Shown here piece after piece: positions 15,883-24,499 of a stretch of DNA of 64,000 nt. A model generated the notes under the pieces. It made no database searches. It was given only the letters and a program-made list of their open reading frames with translations, and had not been told where the DNA came from. Numbering within the stretch: the stretch's first letter is position 1; every line of letters begins with the position of its first letter. A program made the position numbers and the translations under genes. Source of the stretch: Rhodoblastus sp. (GTDB lineage Bacteria > Pseudomonadota > Alphaproteobacteria > Rhizobiales > Beijerinckiaceae); assembly GCF_019449565.1 (NCBI RefSeq), contig NZ_JAGRPM010000045.1:1-64000 (forward strand), written 5' to 3'.

Positions 15883-16647
15883 ATGCTCGAACGCTCAGCG
15901 GCATCATTTCGAATGCGGCCTGAAATGGGAACAAGTCATGCAGACGAATATGTGTGCTGGTCCCGGATGCAGGCCGAGGCTGGCCAACAGCTCGAGGCCA
16001 TCATCGAGAGGAAGGAGCGCGAGCGGCAGGCTGGAAACGGAGTGTTTTTCTGGGGCGTCGGCAACGCCCCCTCGGTCTTGATTAATGCCTTGGCCCGGAT
16101 GGAACGAGCTATTCCGGTCGTGTTTTCCAAAATGAAGGGAAGGCCCAAAGCCGTCGATCTTGAGCCGGGACGGACGGTGGTCTGGCGGCAATACATTGAC
16201 GTCCACGGCAACGAACGGCCGCTTCCTGCGCACGCTCTCGTGACGAGCCGGGGCGATAGTGGGCTCGGTCCGAAGACAAGGCATTTCGCGCTGATCTGTT
16301 TCTCGGTGTCCCCTTTGGCCTTATCAGCCGGGACCGCTTTCGACCCGAATTCATACCGAAATGCCGGCGGCACGGGCGCGCCGGTCGGCGCCTCCCAAGT
16401 CACGGCTTTGCTGCGGCGAACCGCGGCGACGATGGGCGACACTCCTTACGAGATCAATCTGCATGCGAGCCTCGTCGGAAGCTGTTGGGTTCGCTTGACC
16501 GATCCGGTCGAACTCTCTACCGCGGAGCTCCGGGAAATCGCCGTGGCAACTTCGTCCGGCAACGACTGGATTGATCTCGTCACCCGGCTCCGAAAGGGCG
16601 ACGCCGCCCTCGATTCCAGCGACAACGCAAAGTCCCGATTGTTCTAA
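15883..16647 (+). CDS. Unknown protein, member A of a family also encoded at 18333-18914
   Basis: The ATG at 15883, preceded by GGGGAG, gives 254 residues. Residues about 35-63 read LEAIIERKERERQAGNGVFF followed by WGVGNAP, and this lines up with LEDIINRKSKEIEQAGFAMWGYGGN in the protein at 18333-18914. A second shared block is W-(R/K)-x-x-I, about ten residues, then ALV (near 101-118). The remainder is globular with no membrane segment. An ImmA-PIN pair follows in the same direction 61 bases later. I know of no function for this family. Confidence 0.65.
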   Translation: MLERSAASFRMRPEMGTSHADEYVCWSRMQAEAGQQLEAIIERKERERQAGNGVFFWGVGNAPSVLINALARMERAIPVVFSKMKGRPKAVDLEPGRTVVWRQYIDVHGNERPLPAHALVTSRGDSGLGPKTRHFALICFSVSPLALSAGTAFDPNSYRNAGGTGAPVGASQVTALLRRTAATMGDTPYEINLHASLVGSCWVRLTDPVELSTAELREIAVATSSGNDWIDLVTRLRKGDAALDSSDNAKSRLF

Positions 16648-16708
16648 CGGCCCAGCATCGTCAGACTGCACCCAACACCCGCGTCCTTAGCAGACGGATC
16701 AAGGAGTT

Positions 16709-17698
16709 TTGGACGACACTAGAGAGCTGATCAGCGCCTTGAAGCGCGCAGGGCTGAGCGATCATGCCATTCGCGCCGCTTGGCCTTCATGGTGGGACGA
16801 TGACGCTGCGGCCTCCAAGTCGGGCAAAGCAGAACTGCGTTTTGCCCTCGCCCGCAAGCTTGGACTTTCGCCTAAATCACTTCTTGGCGAACGCGTCGAA
16901 TTTGTTTGGAAAAATGACGCTCGCTTCAAGAACCTCGCCGCCGTCGATGCTGACGAACTCGCCGCGCTTGCATCCTTCGGTGTGTCTGTCGGACGTCTAT
17001 TGGTTCGTGCAACGCCCCCAGGCCAGTCGATCGAGGGAATCCCAGCAGAACAGCTGCGAGCAGCGATTCTACGCGGGCGTCAAGTCGTCGACTTGCTCAG
17101 CTTGTTGACCACCTGCTGGGGGCTGGGGATTCCGGTCATCTTTCTCCGTGTCTTTCCTCTGAACGCCAAATCAATGAGGGCGATGGTGATCGGTGTCGAA
17201 GGGCGGCACGCCGTTTTGTTGGGACGAGAGTCACAATATCCCGCCCCTTTGGCCTTCACATTGGCGCATGAACTCGGCCATGCCGCTCTCGGTCACGCAC
17301 AAGGCGGCAACGCGTTGGTGGATGTCGCCGATCCCGATTTTGATGGCGGCGATCCCGAAGAAGAAGAAGCTGACCGCTATGGTCTCGAGCTTCTCACCGG
17401 GTCGCCAAAACCCGCCATCACGACGAATACGCAAAGCTACGGCGCAAGAAGCCTAGCGGAAGCTGCGATACTCGCCGGGCCGTCTCGCGGCATAGAGCCA
17501 GGCACCTTGGCGCTTTGCCTCGGCTATATCCAGAAAAACTGGGCAGCGGCAAACGCCGCGTTGCGCCATATCTACGATGAGCCGCGCACGATCTGGAACG
17601 ACATCAACCGCCTAGCTTCATCGCAGCTGCAATGGGATGAACTCAGCGACGAGTCGAGCACTTTCCTCAAAAACGTCATGTTCGGCGTCGATGCGTAA
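16709..17698 (+). CDS. ImmA/IrrE metallopeptidase with N-terminal helical domain
   Basis: The product has 329 residues if started at the TTG at 16709. AAGGAG lies only two bases upstream, so the true start may be an alternative codon a little downstream. The N-terminus (LISALKRAGLSDHAIRAAWPSWWDDDAAASKSGKAELRFALARKLGL) is a helical domain seen in front of some ImmA peptidases. The zinc motif HELGH is at residues 187-191 and the third ligand is in the acidic EEEEADRYGLELL. Its stop overlaps the next gene by eight bases, so the pair is probably translated together. Confidence 0.85.
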   Translation: MDDTRELISALKRAGLSDHAIRAAWPSWWDDDAAASKSGKAELRFALARKLGLSPKSLLGERVEFVWKNDARFKNLAAVDADELAALASFGVSVGRLLVRATPPGQSIEGIPAEQLRAAILRGRQVVDLLSLLTTCWGLGIPVIFLRVFPLNAKSMRAMVIGVEGRHAVLLGRESQYPAPLAFTLAHELGHAALGHAQGGNALVDVADPDFDGGDPEEEEADRYGLELLTGSPKPAITTNTQSYGARSLAEAAILAGPSRGIEPGTLALCLGYIQKNWAAANAALRHIYDEPRTIWNDINRLASSQLQWDELSDESSTFLKNVMFGVDA

Positions 17699-18350
17699 TC
17701 CCGTTCTTCTCGATAACGATATCATTTTGAAAGCGCTCCGATTTGGAATCGAAGTGGAGCTTCTTTCTGTCGCCACTAAATCAGGAGACCCGCCGGCCAT
17801 TTTGAAAGTGGCCGAATTCATGATTCGGGGACGGATCCAGAGATCAAAGCTAAATGGGCACGAAAACGACGAGGCCGCTTTGATCGAGTTCCTGGGGGCC
17901 GTCGCCAGGATCGAGCCAAGCGACCACGAGCTTGAACTTGCGGCCGATTTTGAAGCCAAAGCGCAAAAAAAGTACCTCGAGCTCGACTCAGGCGAAAGCC
18001 AACTCTTGGCGGCGCTCATCGTTCGCGGTCACAAACTGATGCTCACTGGCGACAAGCGGGCAATTTGCGCCATCGAGCAAATCGCCTCCGATCAGTTGGA
18101 TTCGGCGCGCCTGGTTTGTTTCGAGCAAGTTGTCGCATCTATACTGAGAGAAGCAGACTTCACCGCAGTCCGCGAAAGCGTCTGCCGAACCCCGACGACA
18201 GACCGGGCTGTATCTATCAGCTTCGCTTGCTCCTCGGCCGTTGTCGCGGTGGAATCTGTTTTCGAAGGCCTCAGGAGCTATACCGAGGCTCTGCGACGAG
18301 ATGCCGCCACTGTCCTGTTTCCAGGCGATGACCTAATCGGTGTTCTTTAA
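17691..18350 (+). CDS. PIN-like nuclease paired with the ImmA peptidase
   Basis: The ATG at 17691 lies inside the end of the ImmA gene and gives 219 residues. The PIN-type acidic residues are visible: LLDNDI near the N-terminus (Asp8, Asp10), LDSGESQLLAALIVRG (Asp98, Glu101) and LMLTGDKRA (Asp120). PIN domains are RNA-cleaving toxins of toxin-antitoxin pairs, and ImmA-type partners can act as antitoxin or regulator. I infer such a pair here. The last 80 residues have no recognised motif. The 3' end overlaps the convergent gene by 18 bases. Confidence 0.6.
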   Translation: MRNPVLLDNDIILKALRFGIEVELLSVATKSGDPPAILKVAEFMIRGRIQRSKLNGHENDEAALIEFLGAVARIEPSDHELELAADFEAKAQKKYLELDSGESQLLAALIVRGHKLMLTGDKRAICAIEQIASDQLDSARLVCFEQVVASILREADFTAVRESVCRTPTTDRAVSISFACSSAVVAVESVFEGLRSYTEALRRDAATVLFPGDDLIGVL

Positions 18351-18914
18351 AAAGACGGCATAAGGCGCTTGCAGTTCCGCGACCAAATTTATCTGAACTT
18401 CCTTTGGATCGTCCTCATTCGTATTTTCGGAATGATCCATGACCTCCAGGCATGCTTTGTCGACTTGCCCACGTAGATAGCGGCTACCCAACCGTCCCAT
18501 GCTCGGCCCGACCGGAACTCTTGTTTGGTTCAAAGGCAACATGACCTCTTTGCGTTCCAGGCTCTTGATAACCAATGCAAACCTCGAACCGAGCACGTTG
18601 ATGGGCTTTGGGATTTCCTTCCAGGTCAGCCCGTCTTCCGAATAGTCGCTTGCCCTGACCTGTTCCGCAAAATGCTTGGAATTCATTTCCTGCATGACAA
18701 GGTGGATAGGCTGCCCTTTCGCTTCGAATATCTCAGCGAAAGGCTGCACCATGGAGCGGGGATGACAGGTGTTGCCCCCATAGCCCCACATTGCAAAGCC
18801 AGCCTGCTCGATCTCCTTAGACTTGCGATTGATGATGTCCTCCAAGCCCTCCTGGGCATGAGTTCCCACCTTCATGAATAGGATTCCCGCCCCCGGTTGG
18901 ATGATCGCGCTCAT
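18333..18914 (-). CDS. Unknown protein, member B of the family also at 15883-16647
   Basis: The 193-residue product starts with an ATG that overlaps the stop of the NPPW enzyme gene (ATGA), so the two form an operon. It shares LEDIINRK at 24-31, a WGYGGN at 43-48 and W-x-x-I...FALVIK at about 98-117 with member A (LEAIIERK, WGVGN, W...ALV). It is shorter and has MKVGTHAQE near the N-terminus. No membrane segment or known domain is seen. Its coupling to the BpsA-like enzyme suggests a joint role, but the function is unknown. Confidence 0.65.
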   Translation of the reverse strand: MSAIIQPGAGILFMKVGTHAQEGLEDIINRKSKEIEQAGFAMWGYGGNTCHPRSMVQPFAEIFEAKGQPIHLVMQEMNSKHFAEQVRASDYSEDGLTWKEIPKPINVLGSRFALVIKSLERKEVMLPLNQTRVPVGPSMGRLGSRYLRGQVDKACLEVMDHSENTNEDDPKEVQINLVAELQAPYAVFLKNTD

Positions 18915-19744
18915 TCAAAGCCCTCCAGCAGGTCCAACTTATACTCGTCTTCATGAGCCTTGCCGTAATCGAGTCTCTTGCGTTCTCTGACGTACCTGAC
19001 TTTCGGCTCCTTGGACTTCCCATAAAAATTGATCAGCCGTTCACGTGACGCCGGTTCGCTCGGCGCTGCATTTGCGGAATTGCCAGGTAAAGAGCTGACA
19101 AAAAGGTTGCACGATTTCAGGTCGGGATTGTCGTCAAGATGGTAGGCATGCAGCTTTCTCTGCATCCGCGAAACATAGAAGCCGCGGTCCCGCGAAAACC
19201 CCTGAACGCTAGCAAGCACCTCCTTGGGCCAAGCGATTTCATCATCGTCGGCAATAACGATCATGCCTTCGCCTTCGAATCCGACAGCCTCAATCCCGCG
19301 TTGGGCGAACAAATTGACGCTTTCGCCGTTATTGGAAGCGCCCCAAGGCGGATTCGTATAAAAGCAGTCATACTTGGGCGCCTGCGGGAATGCTTCTAGG
19401 CAGTTGTAAAGTTCGGCATCGAGATGCTCGATCCGCTCCCGGTCCGCGAAACGCTTGACGGCTTGAACCGTCCGTTCATCAAAATCGAAAACCATGATTT
19501 TGGTCGGACCGAAATTCAGCACGCCCCGCTTCTGCAGATAGGCCACGCAGACGCTGATCGCGTCTCCGTCTCCAATGAAGGCAAGCCGCTTCCCGTCCGC
19601 CCAATCGGCGACGATCTCGGTCTGGAAGACCATATCGCCCGTTTTCATGTGAATTTGATCGAATTCCCGAAGTGGACGCGGCCGGTTTTGAACGACATCG
19701 GAAACAGCGTTGACGGCGCTGCGCAAGTCTACTTGCTCTCGCAA
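18911..19744 (-). CDS. DUF43/BpsA-like putative aminopropyl- or methyltransferase
   Basis: DUF43 proteins include branched-chain polyamine synthase BpsA and have a Rossmann-type SAM fold. I start at the TTG at 19744 because a strong AGGAGGT (19750-19756 on the opposite strand) sits five bases away, giving 277 residues. The motifs are GDGD (about 58-62, IGDGDAISV), the acidic strand VFDFDER, and NPPW at about 131-134 (DCFYTNPPWGASNNGES). NPPW is also used by DNA amino-methyltransferases, so DNA modification is a real alternative to polyamine synthesis. It is coupled to the unknown family-B gene. Confidence 0.75.
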   Translation of the reverse strand: MREQVDLRSAVNAVSDVVQNRPRPLREFDQIHMKTGDMVFQTEIVADWADGKRLAFIGDGDAISVCVAYLQKRGVLNFGPTKIMVFDFDERTVQAVKRFADRERIEHLDAELYNCLEAFPQAPKYDCFYTNPPWGASNNGESVNLFAQRGIEAVGFEGEGMIVIADDDEIAWPKEVLASVQGFSRDRGFYVSRMQRKLHAYHLDDNPDLKSCNLFVSSLPGNSANAAPSEPASRERLINFYGKSKEPKVRYVRERKRLDYGKAHEDEYKLDLLEGFE

Positions 19745-20059
19745 TCGGGACCTCCTGAAAATGCTTGGTTCAAACGCTGCGTCCCGCTTTCCGCGAGACA
19801 AAAATAGGTCGGAGCGCAATAGGCCGAATCGGGTGCCTCGAACCTTTGCCGCGAACACGCCTTAATGACTATGATTCGTGGCCAAGATTATCGCCGCAAG
19901 CAGACGGTGGCAAACTGCGGAGGCCAAGGCATCAACAGGCTCGCGAACGCGCTGATCGCGGTAGCAATGAAACACGCCAGCGTCAGATCAGCCCAGCGCG
20001 TGGCGGTTTGTCAGCTCGAAATTTTTTCGGCCGAGAGGGGACCCTAATCGCGGCAAAAT
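19745..20059. other. 315-base gap upstream of the DUF43 gene, no gene seen
   Basis: Apart from the Shine-Dalgarno for the DUF43 gene at its left end, I see no convincing coding frame or RNA structure. Short open frames run through but lack a start with a ribosome site. It probably holds the promoter for the DUF43/family-B operon. Confidence 0.6.
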
Positions 20060-21526
20060 TCAAAACACCCGTCCAGCTTTGATCTCCGCGATTCGATGGG
20101 CCCCGGCGGCGAAAACCACCCCCCGCGCCCGATCCATAAAACCAGCAAGGCCCGGGAACAAAAAACAAAGGAAAGCGTGTTCCTCTTCCTCGAGCAAATA
20201 GCAGCTTTCGCCAATTGCCATGCCCTCTCGAACGAGCACGGCCCGGCCGCCCCATTTACCGCTCTTGTCGGCTTCTGCGATCAAGCCGGTCCGGCCGAAC
20301 GCCCTGATAGCGCAACCAAACGGCAACAAGGCCCCTTTCGCCTTGTCATGCAAATGATGCGCGACCTGGACCAACGTTACGAACTTGAAGCCGATCGGTT
20401 TGCCGGTATGGGCGCTAAGCACCGCCCGAACCGCGCTTCGCACCTCCAAGGTGATATAGCGCGCCCCGCTCATCGGAATCTGAAGCCGAAGGCCTTCACT
20501 TCGTAGCGATTCGCGTAACTTCTCATGCGTCGTGAAATCAATATCGCCATCGGCATAACTGAAATAGTCGAGCCATCCCCGCCGAACAGCATCTTTGTCA
20601 GCCGCTTCGCGATCGACCTCCGCCGCAGAATGACGCTCTCGAGCAGCCTTTTCCTCGCGGTCGACATCAACGGCAAAAATCCGTTGCCCCCGTAAGTCCA
20701 GGGTCAGATCATCCCAGGCAACCAGTCGGCTCTCCCATTTCGTAGAGATCCGCCCGTCATCTCCAATCACCCGATGGGCAATCCAGCACCGAAACGTCAG
20801 CCTCCCCAACGCTTGAGAAAGCGCCACAGTCTCGCTATCGACCAACAAGACGTTGGAGTTATTCGGGAAGAAAATATCGTCGGCCGTCATCCTCCGATTT
20901 TCTGGATCGAAAAACGGCATCACCCAGACGAGCAGGCCACCCTCCTGGCTATAAAACTCACGCCGGTCGAGGACAACATCCAGAAAAGTGGTCGACAGCT
21001 GCGCCTCGAAAGCAATCCGTAGACCTTCGAACCTAGCGCTCACGTCAGGCCGGCGCAGGGACTTCGGGTCGACCTCGCCACGCCAGGTTTTTTCAACCAG
21101 CACGTCCGAAAATCGCGCATCCGCCTCCAACGAGGCGACAATCAGCGCTTTCGCCCTGAGATGCGCCTCGCTTTCCTGGGCGCCGCGATATTTCATCGCC
21201 CTGATAACGCCCTCTGGAAGGCCGCGCACACGCTCCTGGCAAGCCTCGCCATCACCTGCCCGATGACGGAAATGTCCGGCCTTGCTCAAATCACCTGACA
21301 GATAAAGGCCTTTGCCACAAAGCGGGCAAACGAACCGTGGCGTATCGCGACGGACAGAGCTGCGCACCTCAGCCCTGGCGCGAACAAAACGGTCATAGCG
21401 AAATTTCGAAATGAACCGCCGCGCCAACAAAAGACGCCCGGACTTTGTCGACCGAACTTCCGGAACCTCCGGATCTAAAACCGCCGGCGTCTGAGCCGTC
21501 GGATCAATCGTAATGTTTCTGCTCAT
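20060..21526 (-). CDS. CoiA-like / DUF6035 family nuclease-fold protein
   Basis: The 488-residue product has a zinc-binding motif near residue 65 (FVCPLCGKGLYL...GHFRHRAGDGEACQ: C-x2-C...H-x2-H...C). A restriction-like core follows, with RRPDVSARFEGLRIAFEAQLS (about 155-180), where the Asp and the E-x-Q resemble the PD-(D/E)xK-like site of CoiA-type competence proteins. The C-terminal half (VDREEKAARERHSAAEVDREAADKDAVRRGWLDYF) contains a charged helical region. These proteins are found in islands and may act on single-stranded or foreign DNA. Activity here is inferred. Confidence 0.75.
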   Translation of the reverse strand: MSRNITIDPTAQTPAVLDPEVPEVRSTKSGRLLLARRFISKFRYDRFVRARAEVRSSVRRDTPRFVCPLCGKGLYLSGDLSKAGHFRHRAGDGEACQERVRGLPEGVIRAMKYRGAQESEAHLRAKALIVASLEADARFSDVLVEKTWRGEVDPKSLRRPDVSARFEGLRIAFEAQLSTTFLDVVLDRREFYSQEGGLLVWVMPFFDPENRRMTADDIFFPNNSNVLLVDSETVALSQALGRLTFRCWIAHRVIGDDGRISTKWESRLVAWDDLTLDLRGQRIFAVDVDREEKAARERHSAAEVDREAADKDAVRRGWLDYFSYADGDIDFTTHEKLRESLRSEGLRLQIPMSGARYITLEVRSAVRAVLSAHTGKPIGFKFVTLVQVAHHLHDKAKGALLPFGCAIRAFGRTGLIAEADKSGKWGGRAVLVREGMAIGESCYLLEEEEHAFLCFLFPGLAGFMDRARGVVFAAGAHRIAEIKAGRVF

Positions 21527-21652
21527 TATTCAGTTAACCGCCTGAACGCACTTCGACGTCAGTCTAAAGCGCAACCTCTGAAACCCAAAAAAACATCTGT
21601 GTCTCTCCCAAAATCAAAAACCGCAAAAAAACGCCCTTGAATTACCAATAAT

Positions 21653-21668
21653 AGACCATATATGATCT
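21653..21668. promoter_or_regulatory. Near-perfect palindrome, likely HipB operator
   Basis: AGACCATATATGATCT is a 16-bp inverted repeat with one mismatched pair, 22 bases before the start of the HipB-like gene. HipB-type antitoxins usually repress their own operon from such sites, so autoregulation is likely. Confidence 0.5.
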
Positions 21669-21689
21669 TTTATGAAGGGATTTTAGGCT

Positions 21690-22013
21690 ATGACCTGGGA
21701 ATTTTCACTGACCACGCCCGACCGAGCAGCCGCCGAAATCGGAGAAAAAATCAAACAGCACCGCATTGCCAAGAATATCACGCAACTGGAAATGGCAAAA
21801 CGAACCTCCGTCTCCCAAAGCACTCTGAAAAGAATTGAATCTGGAGGACTCGGCTCGCTCCGCGATGTGATGGCGATCGCAATCGAACTGGGCATCGACA
21901 CCGACATCATCGGCTCAATACCACGGCCGCCACTACGTTCCCTCGCCGATCTCGACAGCGAGGGGCGCCGTATACAACGCATACGCGCCAGGGCCCACAG
22001 GAGAACGTCTTGA
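21690..22013 (+). CDS. hipB: HipB-type helix-turn-helix antitoxin
   Basis: The 107-residue protein has an XRE helix-turn-helix (about residues 15-65: IGEKIKQHRIAKNITQLEMAKRTSVSQSTLKRIESGG). It is followed by a short arginine-rich tail (RRIQRIRARAHRRTS). It lies directly before a HipA kinase gene whose TTG start overlaps its stop (TTGA), the normal order for HipBA. HipB binds HipA and represses the operon; the palindrome just upstream fits that role. Confidence 0.88.
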   Translation: MTWEFSLTTPDRAAAEIGEKIKQHRIAKNITQLEMAKRTSVSQSTLKRIESGGLGSLRDVMAIAIELGIDTDIIGSIPRPPLRSLADLDSEGRRIQRIRARAHRRTS

Positions 22014-23332
22014 AACAACCGACAGCCGTCAAACTCACAGTAAAGCTGGAAATCGAAGGCTGTTCCCTACCGATCGGTGACCTCATGTGGTCACGAGACG
22101 ACAGATTGGCCGCGTTCGAATACGACCCGGCCGCAATCGAGGCCGGTCTGGAAATATCTCCGTTTAAAGCAAAGCTTGCACCCGGCGTGATCATGGGCGC
22201 GAGATTTCCATTCGACGGCCTCCACGGAATTTTCGCGGACAGCCTCCCCGATGGATGGGGTCGCCTTCTCGTCGACCGTCAAATCACTAGCAATGGAGGC
22301 AATCCCGCCATTCTGACTCCAGTCGACCGCCTCGCCATCGTCGGTTCACGCGGGATGGGAGCGCTCACCTATGCCCCCGAAAATCCGATCGCCATCTCCA
22401 CAAACGACGATACTCTGAAAATCGACTGGTTCGCCCACCAGGCTGAAATGATCTTGCAAGGCCAGTCCGACGAAGGAATCTCCCGCCTGCTCGAAGCCAG
22501 CGGCGGCTCGGCTGGCGCCAGGCCAAAAATCATGGCCCTAAGAAATCCTTCTTCGAATGAATTCCACATTGACCATGGAAACAATGACGACCCGATGCAC
22601 GAGCATTGGCTCATCAAACTGAAGCACCGAAAAGAAGGAATCGACATAGGCCGGATCGAATACGCCTATGCTCAGATGGCTAAAGCAGCTGGAATTGATT
22701 TTCCCGAGACTGTCCTGATCACAGATAATCAGGGCACAGCTCACTTCGCAGTACGCCGATTCGATAGAACCAATGCAGGCCGACATCACGCCCATACCCT
22801 CGCCGGCCTGCTCCATGCAGACTTCCGAGTCCCTTCGCTCGATTACAGCGATTTGCTCAGGGCCACCAGGATCCTAAGCCGCGACCAAGCCCAAGTCGAA
22901 GAGGCATTCCGACGGATGGTATTCAATGTGATCGCCGGCAATCGCGACGACCATGCAAAGAACCATGCCTTCCTGATGAGCAAGGACGGTCGATGGAGGC
23001 TATCGCCAGCTTATGACGTCACGCCTTCAGACGGCCTTGGGGGCGAGCACAACATGACAATCGCCGGCGAAGGCAAGGCGCCAAGCCAAGATCATTTCTC
23101 TAAAGTCGCGGCAACTGCTGATATCCCAAGCGCGACTGCGCGCAACATCACCGAGTGCGTCACGAAAGCAACCTCCTCTTGGAAAACTTATGCAGACGAC
23201 GCTGGAATTGGCAGAGCTGAAACGTCAGCTATTGCTAAACTTATCGAGTCGAACGCGAAGGCAGCTTCGCAATACCGTCGGCCCTCAATACCACGCCGAT
23301 CAAAAAATAAACGCAACGGAATTACTGATTAA
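22010..23332 (+). CDS. hipA: HipA-family serine/threonine kinase toxin
   Basis: HipA kinases phosphorylate aminoacyl-tRNA synthetases and induce dormancy. The 440-residue protein starts at the TTG at 22010 with AGGAGA upstream and overlaps the hipB stop. Family motifs are present: the ASGGSAGARPKIM phosphate loop (about 160-173), WLIKL, FAVRRFDR, the catalytic loop NVIAGNRDDHAKNHAFL with Asp, and the metal-binding SPAYDVTPSDGLGGEHNM. The full length suggests an intact toxin. The tail ends in a basic stretch (RSKNKRN). Confidence 0.92.
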   Translation: MKQPTAVKLTVKLEIEGCSLPIGDLMWSRDDRLAAFEYDPAAIEAGLEISPFKAKLAPGVIMGARFPFDGLHGIFADSLPDGWGRLLVDRQITSNGGNPAILTPVDRLAIVGSRGMGALTYAPENPIAISTNDDTLKIDWFAHQAEMILQGQSDEGISRLLEASGGSAGARPKIMALRNPSSNEFHIDHGNNDDPMHEHWLIKLKHRKEGIDIGRIEYAYAQMAKAAGIDFPETVLITDNQGTAHFAVRRFDRTNAGRHHAHTLAGLLHADFRVPSLDYSDLLRATRILSRDQAQVEEAFRRMVFNVIAGNRDDHAKNHAFLMSKDGRWRLSPAYDVTPSDGLGGEHNMTIAGEGKAPSQDHFSKVAATADIPSATARNITECVTKATSSWKTYADDAGIGRAETSAIAKLIESNAKAASQYRRPSIPRRSKNKRNGITD

Positions 23333-23535
23333 ACTGAATAACCACCTTTAAAATTGCAGCTTTCTTCCCACGGCCATCACGCTCAGTTTCGTCGCCAATC
23401 CTGCCGCACTCGGCAAATCGCAACCTCATCGAGGACCAGGCGTCATAAATTCAGCTTTTGTACCTGTTTTGGCAGAACAGCTACAGCTAACTGACCAATG
23501 CCCAGCACCGCACATCCGCCGAAAAGGAAATCCAC

Positions 23536-24102
23536 TTGAAGATAACCTATCGCGGATCGCCCGTCATTTTCGTCGACGTTGAAGCCTCAACCCTCGACAC
23601 AGACACATTCCCGATTGAAATCGGCTGGTCGGTAGACGACGAACGAGACCCGCCGTCCTTTCTCATCAAGCCGGCGCCAGGCTGGGATAGCACCGACGCC
23701 TATCAGGCGGGTAAAGCCTGCCACGGAATTCCATACGTCGATCTTGTCGCCAAAGGCGTCCATCTCCTCGATATTCCAGGCTGCCTCGACAAGGCCTGGG
23801 CCGGCGCAATCCTGGTTTCCGACAATCCACAGTTCGACCAAAACTGGGTCGCGCAGGTCTATGCCGAGCTCAACCGACGCTCGCCCTGGCAAATGGTCGA
23901 ACTCGACGTCATCTTCGCGACGCTCTGCCAGTTCGCCGGCGTGGACCGCGACGAAGTCGTCGCCATCATCCGCGCCGCCGACCATATGCCCCGGCCGCAT
24001 CGCGCCGGCGGCGACGCCTTATGCATGCACAAAATAGTCCGAATGATCGTTAATCCAGCGTGGCGAACCAAAATCCTGAACGCCCAGAAAGATAATCAAT
24101 AA
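23536..24102 (+). CDS. DEDDh-type 3'-5' exonuclease-like protein
   Basis: The 188-residue product carries the exonuclease acids: FVDVEAST (Asp13, Glu15), LVSDNPQFDQNW (third Asp) and HRAGGDALCM (His and Asp). It resembles small DnaQ-fold exonucleases found in islands and phages. No polymerase or UvrC-type partner is adjacent, so a role in degrading foreign nucleic acid is inferred. The start is a TTG at 23536 with AAAAGGAAA upstream. It stands alone after hipA with a 203-base gap. Confidence 0.75.
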   Translation: MKITYRGSPVIFVDVEASTLDTDTFPIEIGWSVDDERDPPSFLIKPAPGWDSTDAYQAGKACHGIPYVDLVAKGVHLLDIPGCLDKAWAGAILVSDNPQFDQNWVAQVYAELNRRSPWQMVELDVIFATLCQFAGVDRDEVVAIIRAADHMPRPHRAGGDALCMHKIVRMIVNPAWRTKILNAQKDNQ

Positions 24103-24195
24103 GCTTCTCAAGCTATTAACAAGCCTGCGGCACTATCGCCACTCGACCTAGACCTTTGCGATCGCCCAGACGAAATTCCGCTCAACGATGGACGA

Positions 24196-24447
24196 TTGGA
24201 CAATATCGATCCGCCGCATATTGCGAAGCGCCTTCGACGCCCACTTGGTGACGTCCGCCACAAGGGACCGGTGGAGCCATCGACAGGCGGACAAAGCGCC
24301 TTCATCGCGGCAATGGCGGTCTGGCTGTGTTTTGACGGCAAGGTCTTCACGCCGGTATCCAACATTGCCAAAATTTTTGCGGCGAACTCAGGGTTGATTG
24401 CGCCCAACGCCGTGCTCGAGGATGACGACTCGCCGGCGGCTTCTTAG
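24196..24447 (+). CDS. Possible small protein or gene remnant next to the island end
   Basis: A coding-like frame follows the exonuclease stop codon in the same frame and runs to 24447. It reads LDLDLCDRPDEIPLNDGRLDNIDPPHIAKRLRRPLGDVRHKGPVEPSTGGQ..., but there is no ATG; the only start is the TTG at 24196. It could be a TTG-initiated protein of 83 residues or the tail of a broken gene. I do not recognise the family. Confidence is low. Confidence 0.35.
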   Translation: MDNIDPPHIAKRLRRPLGDVRHKGPVEPSTGGQSAFIAAMAVWLCFDGKVFTPVSNIAKIFAANSGLIAPNAVLEDDDSPAAS

Positions 24448-24499
24448 AGCAAAAAACGAGCGAAGCCGGCGCACGTAAGCCCAACAGATTAGGAGTAGC

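Noticed and set aside
19745..19858. Longer ATG start for the DUF43 gene
   Set aside because: The strong AGGAGGT before the TTG at 19744 and the family start point to the shorter form.
24108..24407. 99-codon minus-strand frame next to the island end
   Set aside because: No ribosome site and low-complexity arginine/serine tail; the plus-strand frame looks more coding.
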